From: Paenibacillus xylanexedens
GTDB taxonomy: Bacteria > Bacillota > Bacilli > Paenibacillales > Paenibacillaceae
NCBI RefSeq assembly: GCF_017874615.1
Contig: NZ_JAGIKV010000002.1
Span: 310,001-374,000 of the forward strand
Length of the DNA stretch: 64,000 nucleotides
Direction of reading: 5' to 3'
Shown here: positions 17,156 through 25,834 of the stretch, in pieces
Layout of the letters: every line of letters starts with the position of its first letter
How positions within the stretch are numbered: position 1 is the stretch's first letter
Translations under genes and position numbers: made by a program
Notes under the pieces: model-generated
What the model was told of the DNA's origin: nothing
Seen by the model: the letters and a program-made list of their open reading frames with translations, nothing else
Database searches by the model: none

Positions 17156-18943
17156 TTAAGGTGTGACCCCGGAAATCAGAGTACCATTCTGATGTAGGGT
17201 TACCCTGTTCCACACATCATAGGAAGTCTGCGTTGGACGGAAGGAATAGTCATTATTTTCATTAAAATTGCCCCAATTATCCTTATGAATACGCAGCTGG
17301 ATGTCTCCCGTCTGACCTCCTACTGGCAGAGACCCTGCACCCGAAGTAAAACCAATCTCGACATAGGTATCTGCATTCGTGCCTGTGATACTTCCAATGC
17401 TGGTTGCAATGTTGGCTGCTCCAATCTGTGCCCAATCGATGACCGTATTTAATTCCTCAGAGCCATCTTTTGTGAAGTAATAACGGATCTTCAGATCACT
17501 CAGGTTCACAGCGGATGTACCATTGTTTTTGATATTAAAATAGGGCTTGATATGATTGTTCGTTGCATCGGTATCTGCCGCTCGATATTGCAAAACCAGA
17601 TTCGACGTTGGCGTGGTTGTACCCGCCTGTGGTGTCGCACTCACCTGTACCGAGCTTGGACTGTTACCCGCGCTGTTCACGGCTTTGATTTTGTAATAGT
17701 ACGTGTTTCCATTCGTCAAAGACGTATTGGTGTAGGTTGTGCCGCTCACATTCGTGGCTACATCGGTATAGGTTCCTCCGCTTGTTGTCGCACGCTGTAC
17801 AATATAACTCGTTGCTCCGGGAGATGCGATCCAGTTCAAGGTTATATGTCCATTCCCCGGCGTGGCTGTTACACCTGTGGGCGCAGCCGGGATCGTGACA
17901 ACTCCTCCACTACCGTTATCTGGAACCGGCTGATATCCAGGGGTTGTATAGATCGTATTTAACACAGAGGTTGCCAGCGTACCGTTCGGTCCATTGACCA
18001 CGGTCTGTCCCCAATCGGTCAGGGAACCTGCTGGACCGTTGTTCAGATCAAGGTATTCTACACCGCCCCCGTTACCGTACCAGGACCAGGCTAACCAGCC
18101 AACTCCCTTTTGCTCTGCATAGCTCAAGATCGTGGCTTCATCCACATCACCACTGGTATGCTTAAATCCAAATTCACCTACAATGACGGGCACGTCAATG
18201 GCCAGTGCTTGATCAATGTTGTTTTTGACCGTTGCTGCATCACCGCCTGCGTATTCATACATATGAATGGAGAAGATCGTGTTTGCCAGCGGATCGGCAT
18301 TGAACACATCCAGTCCACGATTAAAAATCGCTGTAGGGTACTGCCCCCATCCTGCGGTATCCACAACAAGCGTATTTTTGATGCCCGCCTGACGGAGTTC
18401 AGGAATCACTTGTTGATATCCATCCGCCCATACCGCGGTTTCCCATGAACCGTACCATTCATTCGCAATGTTCACGATTACGCGATCTTCCTTGCCAATC
18501 AGGGCATCCTTAATGCTGATAAAATAATCCGAGGCTTTTCTCAGTTCTGCAATACTGTCCGATCCGGTGGCATCATGTACTTCCAGCATAACGGTTAATT
18601 GGTACTGGTCACACAACGCCAGAATCTGCTCCACATCCGCCAGTGAATCTGCCGTCCAGCGACTTCCGTTGGACAAGACAATTCGCACGGTATTGGACCC
18701 TGTCGCAGCAATTGCCGGAATGGCCGCTTGCAGATCATTTTTGAACCAGGTATGGGCATGATTCACCCCACGCATGACAAAAGGGGTGCCTGTAGCATCC
18801 AGCAATTTGGTACCGCTTACATGAAATCCTTTGACAGGCCCGCTTGCAGCGGAAGCTGGATGGGGTGAGTACGCGATAGACACTAGCATGAGTGACAGAG
18901 AGAACAGCATTGCTTTCCGAAACATGCTTCCAATACGCTTCAT
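17156..18943 (-). CDS. secreted GH5 beta-mannanase with FN3 and CBM3 domains
   Basis: 595 aa. Signal peptide 1-32 (cleavage after ASA), GH5 catalytic domain about 37-335, fibronectin type III about 353-439, and a family 3 carbohydrate-binding module about 447-590. Acid/base Glu162 is in NIANEWYG and the nucleophile Glu257 in VIVGEFGF; KGFHVSGTKLLDATGTPFVMRGVNHAH-type start and HMYEYAGG fit subfamily GH5_8 endo-1,4-beta-mannanases. It would cut mannan in plant biomass outside the cell while CBM3 binds cellulose. Start ATG at 18943 follows GAAGGAGG. Monocistronic; a cellulase is less likely. Confidence 0.92.
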   Translation of the reverse strand: MKRIGSMFRKAMLFSLSLMLVSIAYSPHPASAASGPVKGFHVSGTKLLDATGTPFVMRGVNHAHTWFKNDLQAAIPAIAATGSNTVRIVLSNGSRWTADSLADVEQILALCDQYQLTVMLEVHDATGSDSIAELRKASDYFISIKDALIGKEDRVIVNIANEWYGSWETAVWADGYQQVIPELRQAGIKNTLVVDTAGWGQYPTAIFNRGLDVFNADPLANTIFSIHMYEYAGGDAATVKNNIDQALAIDVPVIVGEFGFKHTSGDVDEATILSYAEQKGVGWLAWSWYGNGGGVEYLDLNNGPAGSLTDWGQTVVNGPNGTLATSVLNTIYTTPGYQPVPDNGSGGVVTIPAAPTGVTATPGNGHITLNWIASPGATSYIVQRATTSGGTYTDVATNVSGTTYTNTSLTNGNTYYYKIKAVNSAGNSPSSVQVSATPQAGTTTPTSNLVLQYRAADTDATNNHIKPYFNIKNNGTSAVNLSDLKIRYYFTKDGSEELNTVIDWAQIGAANIATSIGSITGTNADTYVEIGFTSGAGSLPVGGQTGDIQLRIHKDNWGNFNENNDYSFRPTQTSYDVWNRVTLHQNGTLISGVTP

Positions 18944-19113
18944 AACAAAACCTCCTTCATAGAATGGGTTAAGCTATTCACACGGTATGCAGACACATAG
19001 AAGCCATAAAAATCAACGAAGATTATCTCATCACTCACCTCCTGGACACTCTTAATATACTATACGATGTCAGAAGTTATTGGGATTATTTAGAATATTT
19101 TGAATGATTTTAT

Positions 19114-19155
19114 ATAGAAAAAGACATGACCTCTTTGAACTGAATCATGCCTTTT
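19114..19155 (-). terminator. terminator after the Nudix gene
   Basis: Minus-strand stem AAAGGCATGA/TCATGTCTTT (one G-U) around a 16-base loop, followed by TTTTTC. It is 13 bases past the Nudix stop codon. Confidence 0.82.
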
Positions 19156-19167
19156 ATTGCATACCAT

Positions 19168-19725
19168 CTATGTGTTGAATTTACTAAACGGGACTTTGAT
19201 ATCTACAAACCCCTTTGGCTCAAATGATTTCGTTTCCTGCATTCTGTTCCATATTACCTGTGGAGTGCCCTTTAGGTCTGTTCCTCTCTGAACGTTGCCA
19301 ATCCAGATGTCTTCTGCTCCCGGATGTTGTAAATAGTGCCTGAGCGTTGCTTTGATCAGAATAGACGAGTGTAAGTCCAGTACCTCATCCAGCGGTATCC
19401 AGAATAACTCTCCTTCATCCGAGGGTACAAAATGTCGATGCGTGGTCTCTCCGAAATATACAAACTGCTGCCAAATCTCACCACCGTTAACCTCCAACAG
19501 AATATATCGAAGCCTAAAGTGTTCGACATCCTCTTGCTTGAACCCGGTCTCTTCTTTAATCTCTCGATAGCTGGCGCTCATCGGTGTGTTCAGTTCCCCT
19601 TGTTCCAGATGCCCGCCGATGCCACCCCAGAATTCAAAATCAAACAATCTGCTACCCGCCTTCTTCATCATCAGCATGTCTGAGCCATTGCTCAAAAACG
19701 CTGTAGCCATCTGTTTAATCTCCAT
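19168..19725 (-). CDS. Nudix hydrolase, 185 aa
   Basis: The Nudix box begins at GGHLEQGELNTPMSASYREIKEETGF (about 36-61) with the REIKEE core; the first segment reads GGIGGHLEQGE. These enzymes hydrolyse a nucleoside diphosphate linked to another group, but the substrate cannot be deduced. The N-terminal IKQMATAFLSNGSDMLMMKKA and a C-terminal extension of about 60 residues are additional features. Repeat copy 2 begins 48 bases upstream of its ATG. Confidence 0.87.
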   Translation of the reverse strand: MEIKQMATAFLSNGSDMLMMKKAGSRLFDFEFWGGIGGHLEQGELNTPMSASYREIKEETGFKQEDVEHFRLRYILLEVNGGEIWQQFVYFGETTHRHFVPSDEGELFWIPLDEVLDLHSSILIKATLRHYLQHPGAEDIWIGNVQRGTDLKGTPQVIWNRMQETKSFEPKGFVDIKVPFSKFNT

Positions 19726-19772
19726 ATGTTCCTCACTTTCCAGACTGTGATTATAGTAGTCTTTATCTATAT

Positions 19773-19954
19773 AAACTGAACTAAAGAATTTTTACACTAG
19801 CCACTCCGATGACAGAACAACCTTCCGATCACTGTTATCCCCAGATTTTTTTGATTCCTTTCCCTAGAGGGTAAATCCGGGGATAAAGGCGACCGCTTCG
19901 CTTCTTCAGGTTCTTTCTGTCCTCTACGTTTTATGTAAATGTTATATTCAATTT
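19773..19954. repeat. dispersed hairpin repeat, family A copy 2
   Basis: About 182 bp in the same orientation as copy 1. Left end AACTGAACTAAAGAATTTTT, right end complementary to ATTGAATATAACATTTAC. The core stem TTATCCCC-A-GATTT/AAATC-C-GGGGATAA is perfect except for one A-C pair, extended by an outer pair of four bases. It occupies nearly the whole gap between the Nudix and HAD genes. Confidence 0.88.
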
Positions 19955-19967
19955 ATATAACTGCCTT

Positions 19968-20630
19968 CTAAAGCAATTCCTTTAGCTCACTTAGATGTTC
20001 AATCGTATGTAAAGGACCCAACGTAATGCTGTCCTGCCAAGGCTGGTTGACCTTCATCCAAATGGTGCTCATGCCTACGCTTGCTGCTCCTTCAATATCG
20101 TTCACGGGATGATCACCAATGTAAATGCATTGCTCTGGTCTTAGACCGAAATGATCGAGCGCAAGCTGAAATATGCGTGGGTCGGGCTTTTTGACTCCAG
20201 CCTCTTCTGAAACAATAATATGGTCGTAATCATCCCGAATACCGAGTTGATCGATTTTCCCATACTGAATATCAGTCTGCCCATTGGTGATTAACCCGGT
20301 TTGGTATTTCCCCCGAAGATGCTGAACAACTTCTCGCGCCTGTTCCATCAGAACTGAACTTCGCACATACTCTCTGCCATAGAACTCCATCAGTTCTGCA
20401 TGTGGCGGATGCTCTGCCCAAGGCAGTTCATGCAGCAACTCGTTGAACAGAAGGGGTTTGTCCTTGTAACCATCCTGGTCGAGTTCAATAATTCGCTTGA
20501 TTATATCTTCGGTTGACTCAAGGTGACCAAAATATGTCTTGATTAAGCTCTGAGTGAATCCGCTAAAGGTCATCGTTCTGTTCAGAATTGTATTGTCCAA
20601 ATCAAAAATAACAGCTTTAATATGATCCAT
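19968..20630 (-). CDS. HAD-superfamily hydrolase, YjjG/5'-nucleotidase-like
   Basis: 220 aa. Motif I is FDLDNTILN (residues 8-16), motif II ITNGQTDIQ, motif III Lys in KKPDPRIF, and motif IV IGDHPVNDIEGA. The long helical cap after motif I and the GVKKPDP and YIGDHPVNDI motifs are those of YjjG-type house-cleaning phosphatases and haloacid dehalogenases. Start ATG at 20630, just after GGGGGAGAAGGAAG; it overlaps the upstream GNAT gene by 14 bases, showing coupling. Substrate unknown. Confidence 0.86.
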   Translation of the reverse strand: MDHIKAVIFDLDNTILNRTMTFSGFTQSLIKTYFGHLESTEDIIKRIIELDQDGYKDKPLLFNELLHELPWAEHPPHAELMEFYGREYVRSSVLMEQAREVVQHLRGKYQTGLITNGQTDIQYGKIDQLGIRDDYDHIIVSEEAGVKKPDPRIFQLALDHFGLRPEQCIYIGDHPVNDIEGAASVGMSTIWMKVNQPWQDSITLGPLHTIEHLSELKELL

Positions 20631-21078
20631 CTTCCTTCTCCCCCAATTCCAGTACATGCGTTATCTTCTCCATACTCGTCACTTCTCTAAATCCCAAGTC
20701 GCGATAAAAAGATCCAGCAACCGGTTGATCCGTGTACAGAACCAGTCGAGCGTAATGATTTTCCGCTTTTTGAATAACCGCATCCATCAGCCTGCGCCCA
20801 ACCCCATGTCTTCGAAATTCTCTCATCACATAAAGCCTGCGAATTCTTCCGGTACCAGTCACTTCAGAATAAGGATCTCTGTTCAGACCGCAGATCCCAA
20901 CCACCTTATCGTGCATTCTGCATTCAAAAAGCGATTCATCTTCTTGCTCGAATGTATTGATTCCTGTCTCATATTCATGGATTAATCGCTCGATATGTCT
21001 GAACCCCTCACTGGAGCTTTCGGCCAGCATCGCTACTAACTCTTCATGATTCCATACCGATATCTCCTGTATCCGCAT
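20617..21078 (-). CDS. GNAT-family N-acetyltransferase, 153 aa
   Basis: GNAT fold with the acetyl-CoA loop MREFRRHGVGRRLM at about 84-97 following RIRRLYVM, and FYRDLGFREV near residue 129. DKVVGICGLNRDPY provides the beta-3 strand. The gene overlaps the HAD gene downstream by 14 bases. Start ATG at 21078. Substrate unknown. Confidence 0.88.
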   Translation of the reverse strand: MRIQEISVWNHEELVAMLAESSSEGFRHIERLIHEYETGINTFEQEDESLFECRMHDKVVGICGLNRDPYSEVTGTGRIRRLYVMREFRRHGVGRRLMDAVIQKAENHYARLVLYTDQPVAGSFYRDLGFREVTSMEKITHVLELGEKEDGSY

Positions 21079-21172
21079 GGTGTAACCGCCTCCATCATTT
21101 TAAATCAATGGTACACATGCAAACCCAACCATACATTGAACGATGGCCAGGTTTATTTTGTAAAGCTCATTC

Positions 21173-21343
21173 TCATTTTTTCTTTTTGTGATAGTGATAA
21201 CCCGTGCACAGACCCTTTTGTTTGGATTTGGCTGAACAGTTATGTCCACCGTTCTTATCCAGTCTGCCTGGATGAGCATAAGCGGAAGAGGATACACCAA
21301 CAAGTACGACAAGAGACAGGATTACAATAACAACCTTTTTCAT
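21173..21343 (-). CDS. small secreted YHYH-domain protein
   Basis: 56 aa. A signal peptide (MKKVVIVILSLVVLVGVSSSAYA) is followed by HPGRLDKNGGHNCSAKSKQK-GLCTGYHYH and a basic tail, matching the YHYH-motif family in which two Cys and the HPGR.D..GGH pattern are conserved. Members are found beside or within surface and nuclease-like exported proteins; their activity is unknown, and metal binding by the His cluster is a guess. Start ATG at 21343 after GAAGGGTGA. Confidence 0.85.
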   Translation of the reverse strand: MKKVVIVILSLVVLVGVSSSAYAHPGRLDKNGGHNCSAKSKQKGLCTGYHYHKKKK

Positions 21344-21452
21344 AAGTCACCCTTCGATCAACACCCTATGCTTTAGGGCTTAATACATGCTATATCATTC
21401 TACATGAAAATCCACAATTTGGATATCCTTCATCTTTTTAGCCGATACATTC

Positions 21453-22226
21453 TCATAAAATCTTAAATTGCTTCAATGCATGGGTGACCCCATCTTCACT
21501 TGCCCGCAGGGTGACATAATCGGCGCTTTGTTTAATCTGCTCTCCGCCATTTCCCATCGCAATTCCGATTCCCGCATACACTAGCAGATCCACGTCATTC
21601 TTCCCATCGCCAAAGGCCATTGTATCCTCTCTGGATATCTTCAGGTAGTCGAGAACTTTCTCTGCGGCTATAGATTTGCTGACTTCGCTCGCTTCCAGCA
21701 CATTCACTACATACGGATGGAATCTCACGAATCGTAAGGAAGGAAATCTGGATTGGAATTTCTCCGTCTCCGCTTCATCCGCATATAAGCAAATGCAATA
21801 TACGTCCTGTTCCAACGTGCTGATTTTCTGTGGGGAATCCATAAGTCCAAGCGTATCTCTTAAAGCGTCAGTAACACGACCATCTGCTGTACACAACCCA
21901 TTCGTCTCAAATGACTCTGTAAAATATGAAATACTGTGCCCATGCAACTCGGCAAACTCACTGAATGCTCTAACCATCTGTGCTGAAAGTACAGACTTAT
22001 GTATCACTTCATCACCTACTTTGATCAATGCCCCATTAGCCGAAATGATCGTATCGATTCCGAGATTTCTGAATTCTTCGCATAAATTATAGGGCCTACC
22101 TGTTACAAGTACGACTTGAACGCCTCTATGAATCAATTCCCTGATCGACGCAGCTGTACGCGGTGATAAACTCCGATCTATTTCGCTCAGCAATGTACCG
22201 TCCATATCAAAGAACACAACTTTCAT
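21453..22226 (-). CDS. Cof-type HAD-IIB phosphatase
   Basis: 257 aa. Motif I FFDMDGTLL (residues 4-12), motif II VLVTGRPYN, the C2B cap between about 85 and 185, the motif III Lys (KSIAAEKVLDYL) and motif IV AFGDGKNDVDLL are all present. Family members dephosphorylate sugar phosphates, flavin precursors or pyridoxal phosphate. I choose ATG at 22226; the codon before it is TTG. Followed by a separate gene rather than an operon. Confidence 0.9.
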   Translation of the reverse strand: MKVVFFDMDGTLLSEIDRSLSPRTAASIRELIHRGVQVVLVTGRPYNLCEEFRNLGIDTIISANGALIKVGDEVIHKSVLSAQMVRAFSEFAELHGHSISYFTESFETNGLCTADGRVTDALRDTLGLMDSPQKISTLEQDVYCICLYADEAETEKFQSRFPSLRFVRFHPYVVNVLEASEVSKSIAAEKVLDYLKISREDTMAFGDGKNDVDLLVYAGIGIAMGNGGEQIKQSADYVTLRASEDGVTHALKQFKIL

Positions 22227-22255
22227 CAAAATGTCCTTCCTCCTCTGTCTTCAAG

Positions 22256-22307
22256 TAAAAAGAGCAAGTACAGAATAACCTGATGTGGTCTTCCTGCACT
22301 TGCTCTT
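22256..22307 (-). terminator. terminator after the PH-domain pair
   Basis: Minus-strand stem AGAGCAAGTGCAG/CTGTACTTGCTCT (one G-U) around about 20 bases, followed by TTTT. It starts five bases after the 520-aa gene. Confidence 0.82.
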
Positions 22308-22311
22308 GCAA

Positions 22312-23874
22312 TTAACGGATCTGAACATCTTGGGTACGTCCCATGTACCATGATTGAAATGATTTTGCCGTATCCAGGGAAATGTCATGTGCCCGATGAT
22401 GCAGCACTGGTTTGGCGCGGTTTACCGTATGAATGGAAGCCACACCGAACCAACGCTGTAACACATTACGGGTGATCTGCACTTCGATGACTTTCTCACG
22501 TTTGGAGATGAAGAGTGTTGAAGTGAGCGCACCGGTTCGAAGTTGAATGAAATTCTGATGCAGAATGTATCGGGTATGGAAAAAGTCCATCACTCTGCAT
22601 GTTGCAATCCACACGAGCAGAATCGCGGAAATCATCCACCAGGCATGTTTCTGGCCAAACACCAATGGTTTGAAATACCACAATAAACCCGTGACCATGA
22701 TCCACCCCCAGCTTGGTTTGAGCAGGCGCAGCCATAGTGATATTCGTGGGAGCTTTTCCATCTCCTGCGTAACCCGATAGGATGGCAGGATCTCCTCAAT
22801 CAGGGTATAGGCTTGCTTCACAGGCAAGAAGGGATAGAGCGAGTTCACCTCCTGCTCGGATTCTCCCAGACTACCTGCAGTGGTCAGTTCTACTTCCGCC
22901 AGTCCAAGCAGCCTTTTCATCGGTGACTGTGTAATTTTGATGGCCTGGACTCGTTCTTTCAGGATTGAAAATGACGTTTGCTCCATCATGCCCTTCGAGA
23001 TATAGATGCGCTTGGCATCCGAGGTGATCTGGAAATTGCCATATTTTACGAAGGTTCTGACTATGCCCAGAGCAATAGATATGATCAATAAAACTAAAAT
23101 CATCAAACCGGCAATCCACCAGGAATCAAGCCAGGTTAATAACAAACTTTCCGTTACTTCTTCATCAGGGAAGAAGTCCTTCACCCAGGAATAAAGCGTA
23201 GCCAGGACCGGAATCAGTACGAGAAAGCTGAGCGAGGTAAAGGATGCTTTGAATATGTCCTTCCGGGTGGAATGATAATGAACAACCCGTTCCTGTTTCT
23301 CTTTTAAAGGCAGAGATATGACTTCATCAGTTATAAAAGGTTCGGATTGCGCCTCTCTCTCTTCCATAACCTGAACTACATCCAACGTATCATGTTCCTC
23401 TGTTGCTCCTACTGTTTCTGCGTCCTCTGCCAGATAACCCGCTACAATCTTCTCCAACTGCTCCGCTTCGGAAAGGGAAACAACGTGTAACTGAAAGGTA
23501 GCATCTTCTCCCTTAATCCCGGTCTCGAATCGGATCGACGTCACGCTGAACAACCGATGAAACAACGTCGTATGTCGGTTCACGTTCTGGACCTTGGTAT
23601 ACGGTATCGTTCTTCGAGTACGGTTGAACACACCACTGTAGATGTGAAAGGCATTATCGTCTGCTGTATAACGAGAAGTAAACCACTTCCAGATGATCGA
23701 CACGATGCCGATGGAAATACCTACATAAAAGGCGATTCTTCCATAGAAAAGCCATTGGGACTCTGAGCCCTGACGGAAGACAAACAAAAACAGGATAATG
23801 GCGAACGAATTCTTCACCAGTTTCCACGAGCTCCACAGCATGGTTAATGGATGATGTCGCTTCATATCGATCAT
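22312..23874 (-). CDS. membrane protein with bacterial PH domains, YdbT-like
   Basis: 520 aa with pairs of membrane helices (about 18-60, 217-270, 380-425) alternating with soluble bPH_2 domains: TADDNAFHIYSGVFNRTRRTIPYTKVQNVNRH, ITSDAKRIYISKGMMEQTSFSILKERVQAIKI and HQNFIQLRTGALTSTLFISKREKVIEVQI. This is the YdbT layout. B. subtilis ydbST are linked to resistance to some class II bacteriocins by an unknown mechanism. It overlaps the upstream partner by four bases (ATGA). A surface-defence role here is only inference. Confidence 0.86.
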   Translation of the reverse strand: MIDMKRHHPLTMLWSSWKLVKNSFAIILFLFVFRQGSESQWLFYGRIAFYVGISIGIVSIIWKWFTSRYTADDNAFHIYSGVFNRTRRTIPYTKVQNVNRHTTLFHRLFSVTSIRFETGIKGEDATFQLHVVSLSEAEQLEKIVAGYLAEDAETVGATEEHDTLDVVQVMEEREAQSEPFITDEVISLPLKEKQERVVHYHSTRKDIFKASFTSLSFLVLIPVLATLYSWVKDFFPDEEVTESLLLTWLDSWWIAGLMILVLLIISIALGIVRTFVKYGNFQITSDAKRIYISKGMMEQTSFSILKERVQAIKITQSPMKRLLGLAEVELTTAGSLGESEQEVNSLYPFLPVKQAYTLIEEILPSYRVTQEMEKLPRISLWLRLLKPSWGWIMVTGLLWYFKPLVFGQKHAWWMISAILLVWIATCRVMDFFHTRYILHQNFIQLRTGALTSTLFISKREKVIEVQITRNVLQRWFGVASIHTVNRAKPVLHHRAHDISLDTAKSFQSWYMGRTQDVQIR

Positions 23875-24368
23875 TCATCCACCTCATTAATCCGTGCATA
23901 GGACGCAATCTGATGACGGAGTGCAAGCGCAACTTCCTCTGGCAAAGCCGGGATTTCATGTGATGAACCCATCGTGCCAACCGATACGGAATAGAGTCCA
24001 TATTTTCGCATTAAAGGTCCCTGATTTGTTGTAACCGATTGCACTTTCGCCATGGGGATGATCTGATGTACCTTGGTTAGCGCCCCACGCTTCAATTGAA
24101 GGAACTCCTCATTCACATCATAGTACCAATGCTTGTATAACCATGACGGCTGGATGAAAATATCCCACACCGCATAGAGCACCGATATGGCCGTAACGCC
24201 CCACAAAATCCAACCAATCCACGTCTTCCATCCATAGATGGAGTCAAGTATTAATAGTACGGCAAGGATCAAGAAACCTATTACATTCCATAGGATGGCG
24301 CTAATTCTCCACAGGTTTACCGCTTGAGGGGAGAGCCTTTGCTCGGGTATATTCCACTGTATTGACAT
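23871..24368 (-). CDS. membrane protein with one bacterial PH domain, YdbS-like
   Basis: 165 aa: two hydrophobic helices (about 20-40 and 46-70), then one bPH_2 domain (YDVNEEFLQLKRGALTKVHQIIPMAKVQSVTTNQGPLMRKYGLYSVSVGT). This is the small partner in the YdbS/YdbT pair, and the ATGA overlap with the following gene implies a joint complex. Start ATG at 24368. Confidence 0.86.
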   Translation of the reverse strand: MSIQWNIPEQRLSPQAVNLWRISAILWNVIGFLILAVLLILDSIYGWKTWIGWILWGVTAISVLYAVWDIFIQPSWLYKHWYYDVNEEFLQLKRGALTKVHQIIPMAKVQSVTTNQGPLMRKYGLYSVSVGTMGSSHEIPALPEEVALALRHQIASYARINEVDE

Positions 24369-24444
24369 ATGTTCACTCCTTTTTTTCCATGTACATCAAA
24401 ACACACATGATACACTGTACGAATAATCGTCCACGATCGATGCA

Positions 24445-24492
24445 AAAAGATAAAGAGATGACCCCTATACCATACAGGTCGTCATCTCTTTT
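24445..24492 (-). terminator. terminator originally serving the GNAT gene
   Basis: AAAGAGATGAC pairs with GTCATCTCTTT; on the minus strand it is followed by ATCTTTTTGC. It is 210 bases from the GNAT stop, because family-B repeat 24518-24724 lies between them. Confidence 0.75.
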
Positions 24493-24517
24493 GTTCATTT
24501 CATTTTACTTTAGTGCA

Positions 24518-24724
24518 TGTTCAAAAAGACTGGTTTTCAGTACCGAGAAGATGGGATGAAGCTAGAAATGGAGTAGCGGAGCGTAGGGAAAACTACGTGA
24601 GCAACTACAATGTTTCCGAAGGAAACATACTTCGTAAGCATCCACTTATTTCGGCTGAATTCCATATTCGATGCTGATGATGCCACTAGGCATCCTTCGT
24701 AATCAAAAGCGGGCTTTTTGAACA
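24518..24724. repeat. 207-bp inverted-repeat element, family B (MITE-like)
   Basis: Ends are TGTTCAAAAAG-AC-TGG-TTTT and, reversed, TGTTCAAAAAG-CC-CGC-TTTT. The interior has further hairpins (TGTTTCC-GAA-GGAAACA at about 24611; GATGCC-ACTA-GGCATC at about 24679). I believe similar sequences occur many times in Paenibacillus genomes, but that is memory, not checked. It carries no credible gene. Its right end forms the last six codons and stop of the GNAT gene. Confidence 0.8.
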
Positions 24725-25302
24725 ACCTCTATAAAATCCTGTACTTCACACAGCCAAACCATATGATCTGTTCCTTCGCCCCAGTAGTTCTTCGCCACCA
24801 CATAGGGTTCACCGAATTTGCGTTGCCACTTCTTCTGTGCGATCTGGTAACCGCTATCCAGGCAGAATTGCTGAATTCCCAGCCGTTGCAGTTCAGTAAC
24901 CAGTGCGAGAATGAGCGCCGAACCAATCCCCTGTCCTTGAACCTCGGGCAACACGTACAGGCTACCCAGTTCTCCGATATCGTCCAGCCGGCCCTCTGTA
25001 CATTCTCGAATCTCCTTACCACACGGTCCATACGAGATTGTGCCTACAATAACATCTCCCATTTTGGCGACGAGGAAAAACACACTTGCTTTGATGTTGT
25101 CCTTTGCTTGCAATGCCTTGTGAATCATCGCTTTTTTGTGTGTTATTTCATCCTGAATATCATCCAGAAGCGTGCCTATTCCCTCTTGATCAAATGCTGC
25201 TGGAATCGTTGTCTCGAACACCTGATACGCTCCATCTGCATCCGATCGCGTCAAAGGTTCAATGGTAATTTTGTCATCCACAGGTTCTTCTCCGTTCCAC
25301 AT
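24703..25302 (-). CDS. GNAT-family N-acetyltransferase, 3' end replaced by a repeat
   Basis: 199 aa. GNAT features: GSLYVLPEVQGQGIGSALILALVTEL (acetyl-CoA loop near residue 120), LDSGYQIAQKKWQRKFG and an N terminus ITIEPLTRSDADGAYQVFE. The last residues VQKARF and the stop TGA are encoded by the inverted end of the family-B element, so the original C terminus was changed. Start ATG at 25302 is used; GTG at 25281, eight bases after GGAG, is equally possible. Follows the lipoprotein gene by six bases. Confidence 0.83.
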   Translation of the reverse strand: MWNGEEPVDDKITIEPLTRSDADGAYQVFETTIPAAFDQEGIGTLLDDIQDEITHKKAMIHKALQAKDNIKASVFFLVAKMGDVIVGTISYGPCGKEIRECTEGRLDDIGELGSLYVLPEVQGQGIGSALILALVTELQRLGIQQFCLDSGYQIAQKKWQRKFGEPYVVAKNYWGEGTDHMVWLCEVQDFIEVVQKARF

Positions 25303-25308
25303 ACCTTC

Positions 25309-25731
25309 TTAATCTGTACGTCGCTGAATCAGTCTTCTTAGTTGATTCGAATCCTCAAGAGGAATGCTATATCCAGTATGCGTGTCTTCCTGGTTTACTA
25401 ACAGGCCTTGCATCTTGGGATCCATTCCTAATGAAAAATCATACCGTGTTATAGAGCTGTCCGCATTTGTTATGCTCAGGTCGTACTGTGTACCATAATC
25501 AAGAATACCCGGCATACGCTCTGCCTTATGTATGGCCTCCATCATGATCCGAATCTCGTCAGATCGATCAAACTCAACATCTTGGCATGGTTCCAAAGTG
25601 AGGTTTGGATTACAGGTTAAGGTGATCAGCATAGGAAGTCCCTCTTCCGCGTTCGATTCATTCGGTTTACTGCACCCTGCAATGAACGTGACAATGACAA
25701 ATACGAGCAACACTCCTACATATTTCACCAT
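25309..25731 (-). CDS. lipoprotein of unknown function
   Basis: 140 aa with a lipoprotein signal: hydrophobic core and lipobox FIAGC, lipidated Cys at about residue 20. The mature part contains Cys in TLTCNPNLTLEPCQDVEF, probably forming a disulfide, then a strand-rich region ending in LRRLIQRR. No family recognised. Start ATG at 25731 is eight bases after GGGAGG. Probably cotranscribed with the GNAT gene. Confidence 0.72.
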   Translation of the reverse strand: MVKYVGVLLVFVIVTFIAGCSKPNESNAEEGLPMLITLTCNPNLTLEPCQDVEFDRSDEIRIMMEAIHKAERMPGILDYGTQYDLSITNADSSITRYDFSLGMDPKMQGLLVNQEDTHTGYSIPLEDSNQLRRLIQRRTD

Positions 25732-25834
25732 ACTGCGTGCCTCCCTGACTTAGTATTAAATAAACTAGTAATGAGTAGAGAAGTAATAAATACAGTATAT
25801 AATGAAATGACTCAACTGCACTAACTATCTGTAG

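Noticed and set aside
23654..24001. Minus-strand 115-codon frame overlapping both PH-domain genes
   Set aside because: Lies fully inside two in-frame genes with known domains; composition is typical of a shadow frame.
24718..25341. 207-codon plus-strand open frame opposite the GNAT gene
   Set aside because: Begins in the family-B repeat and reads antisense to a clear acetyltransferase.
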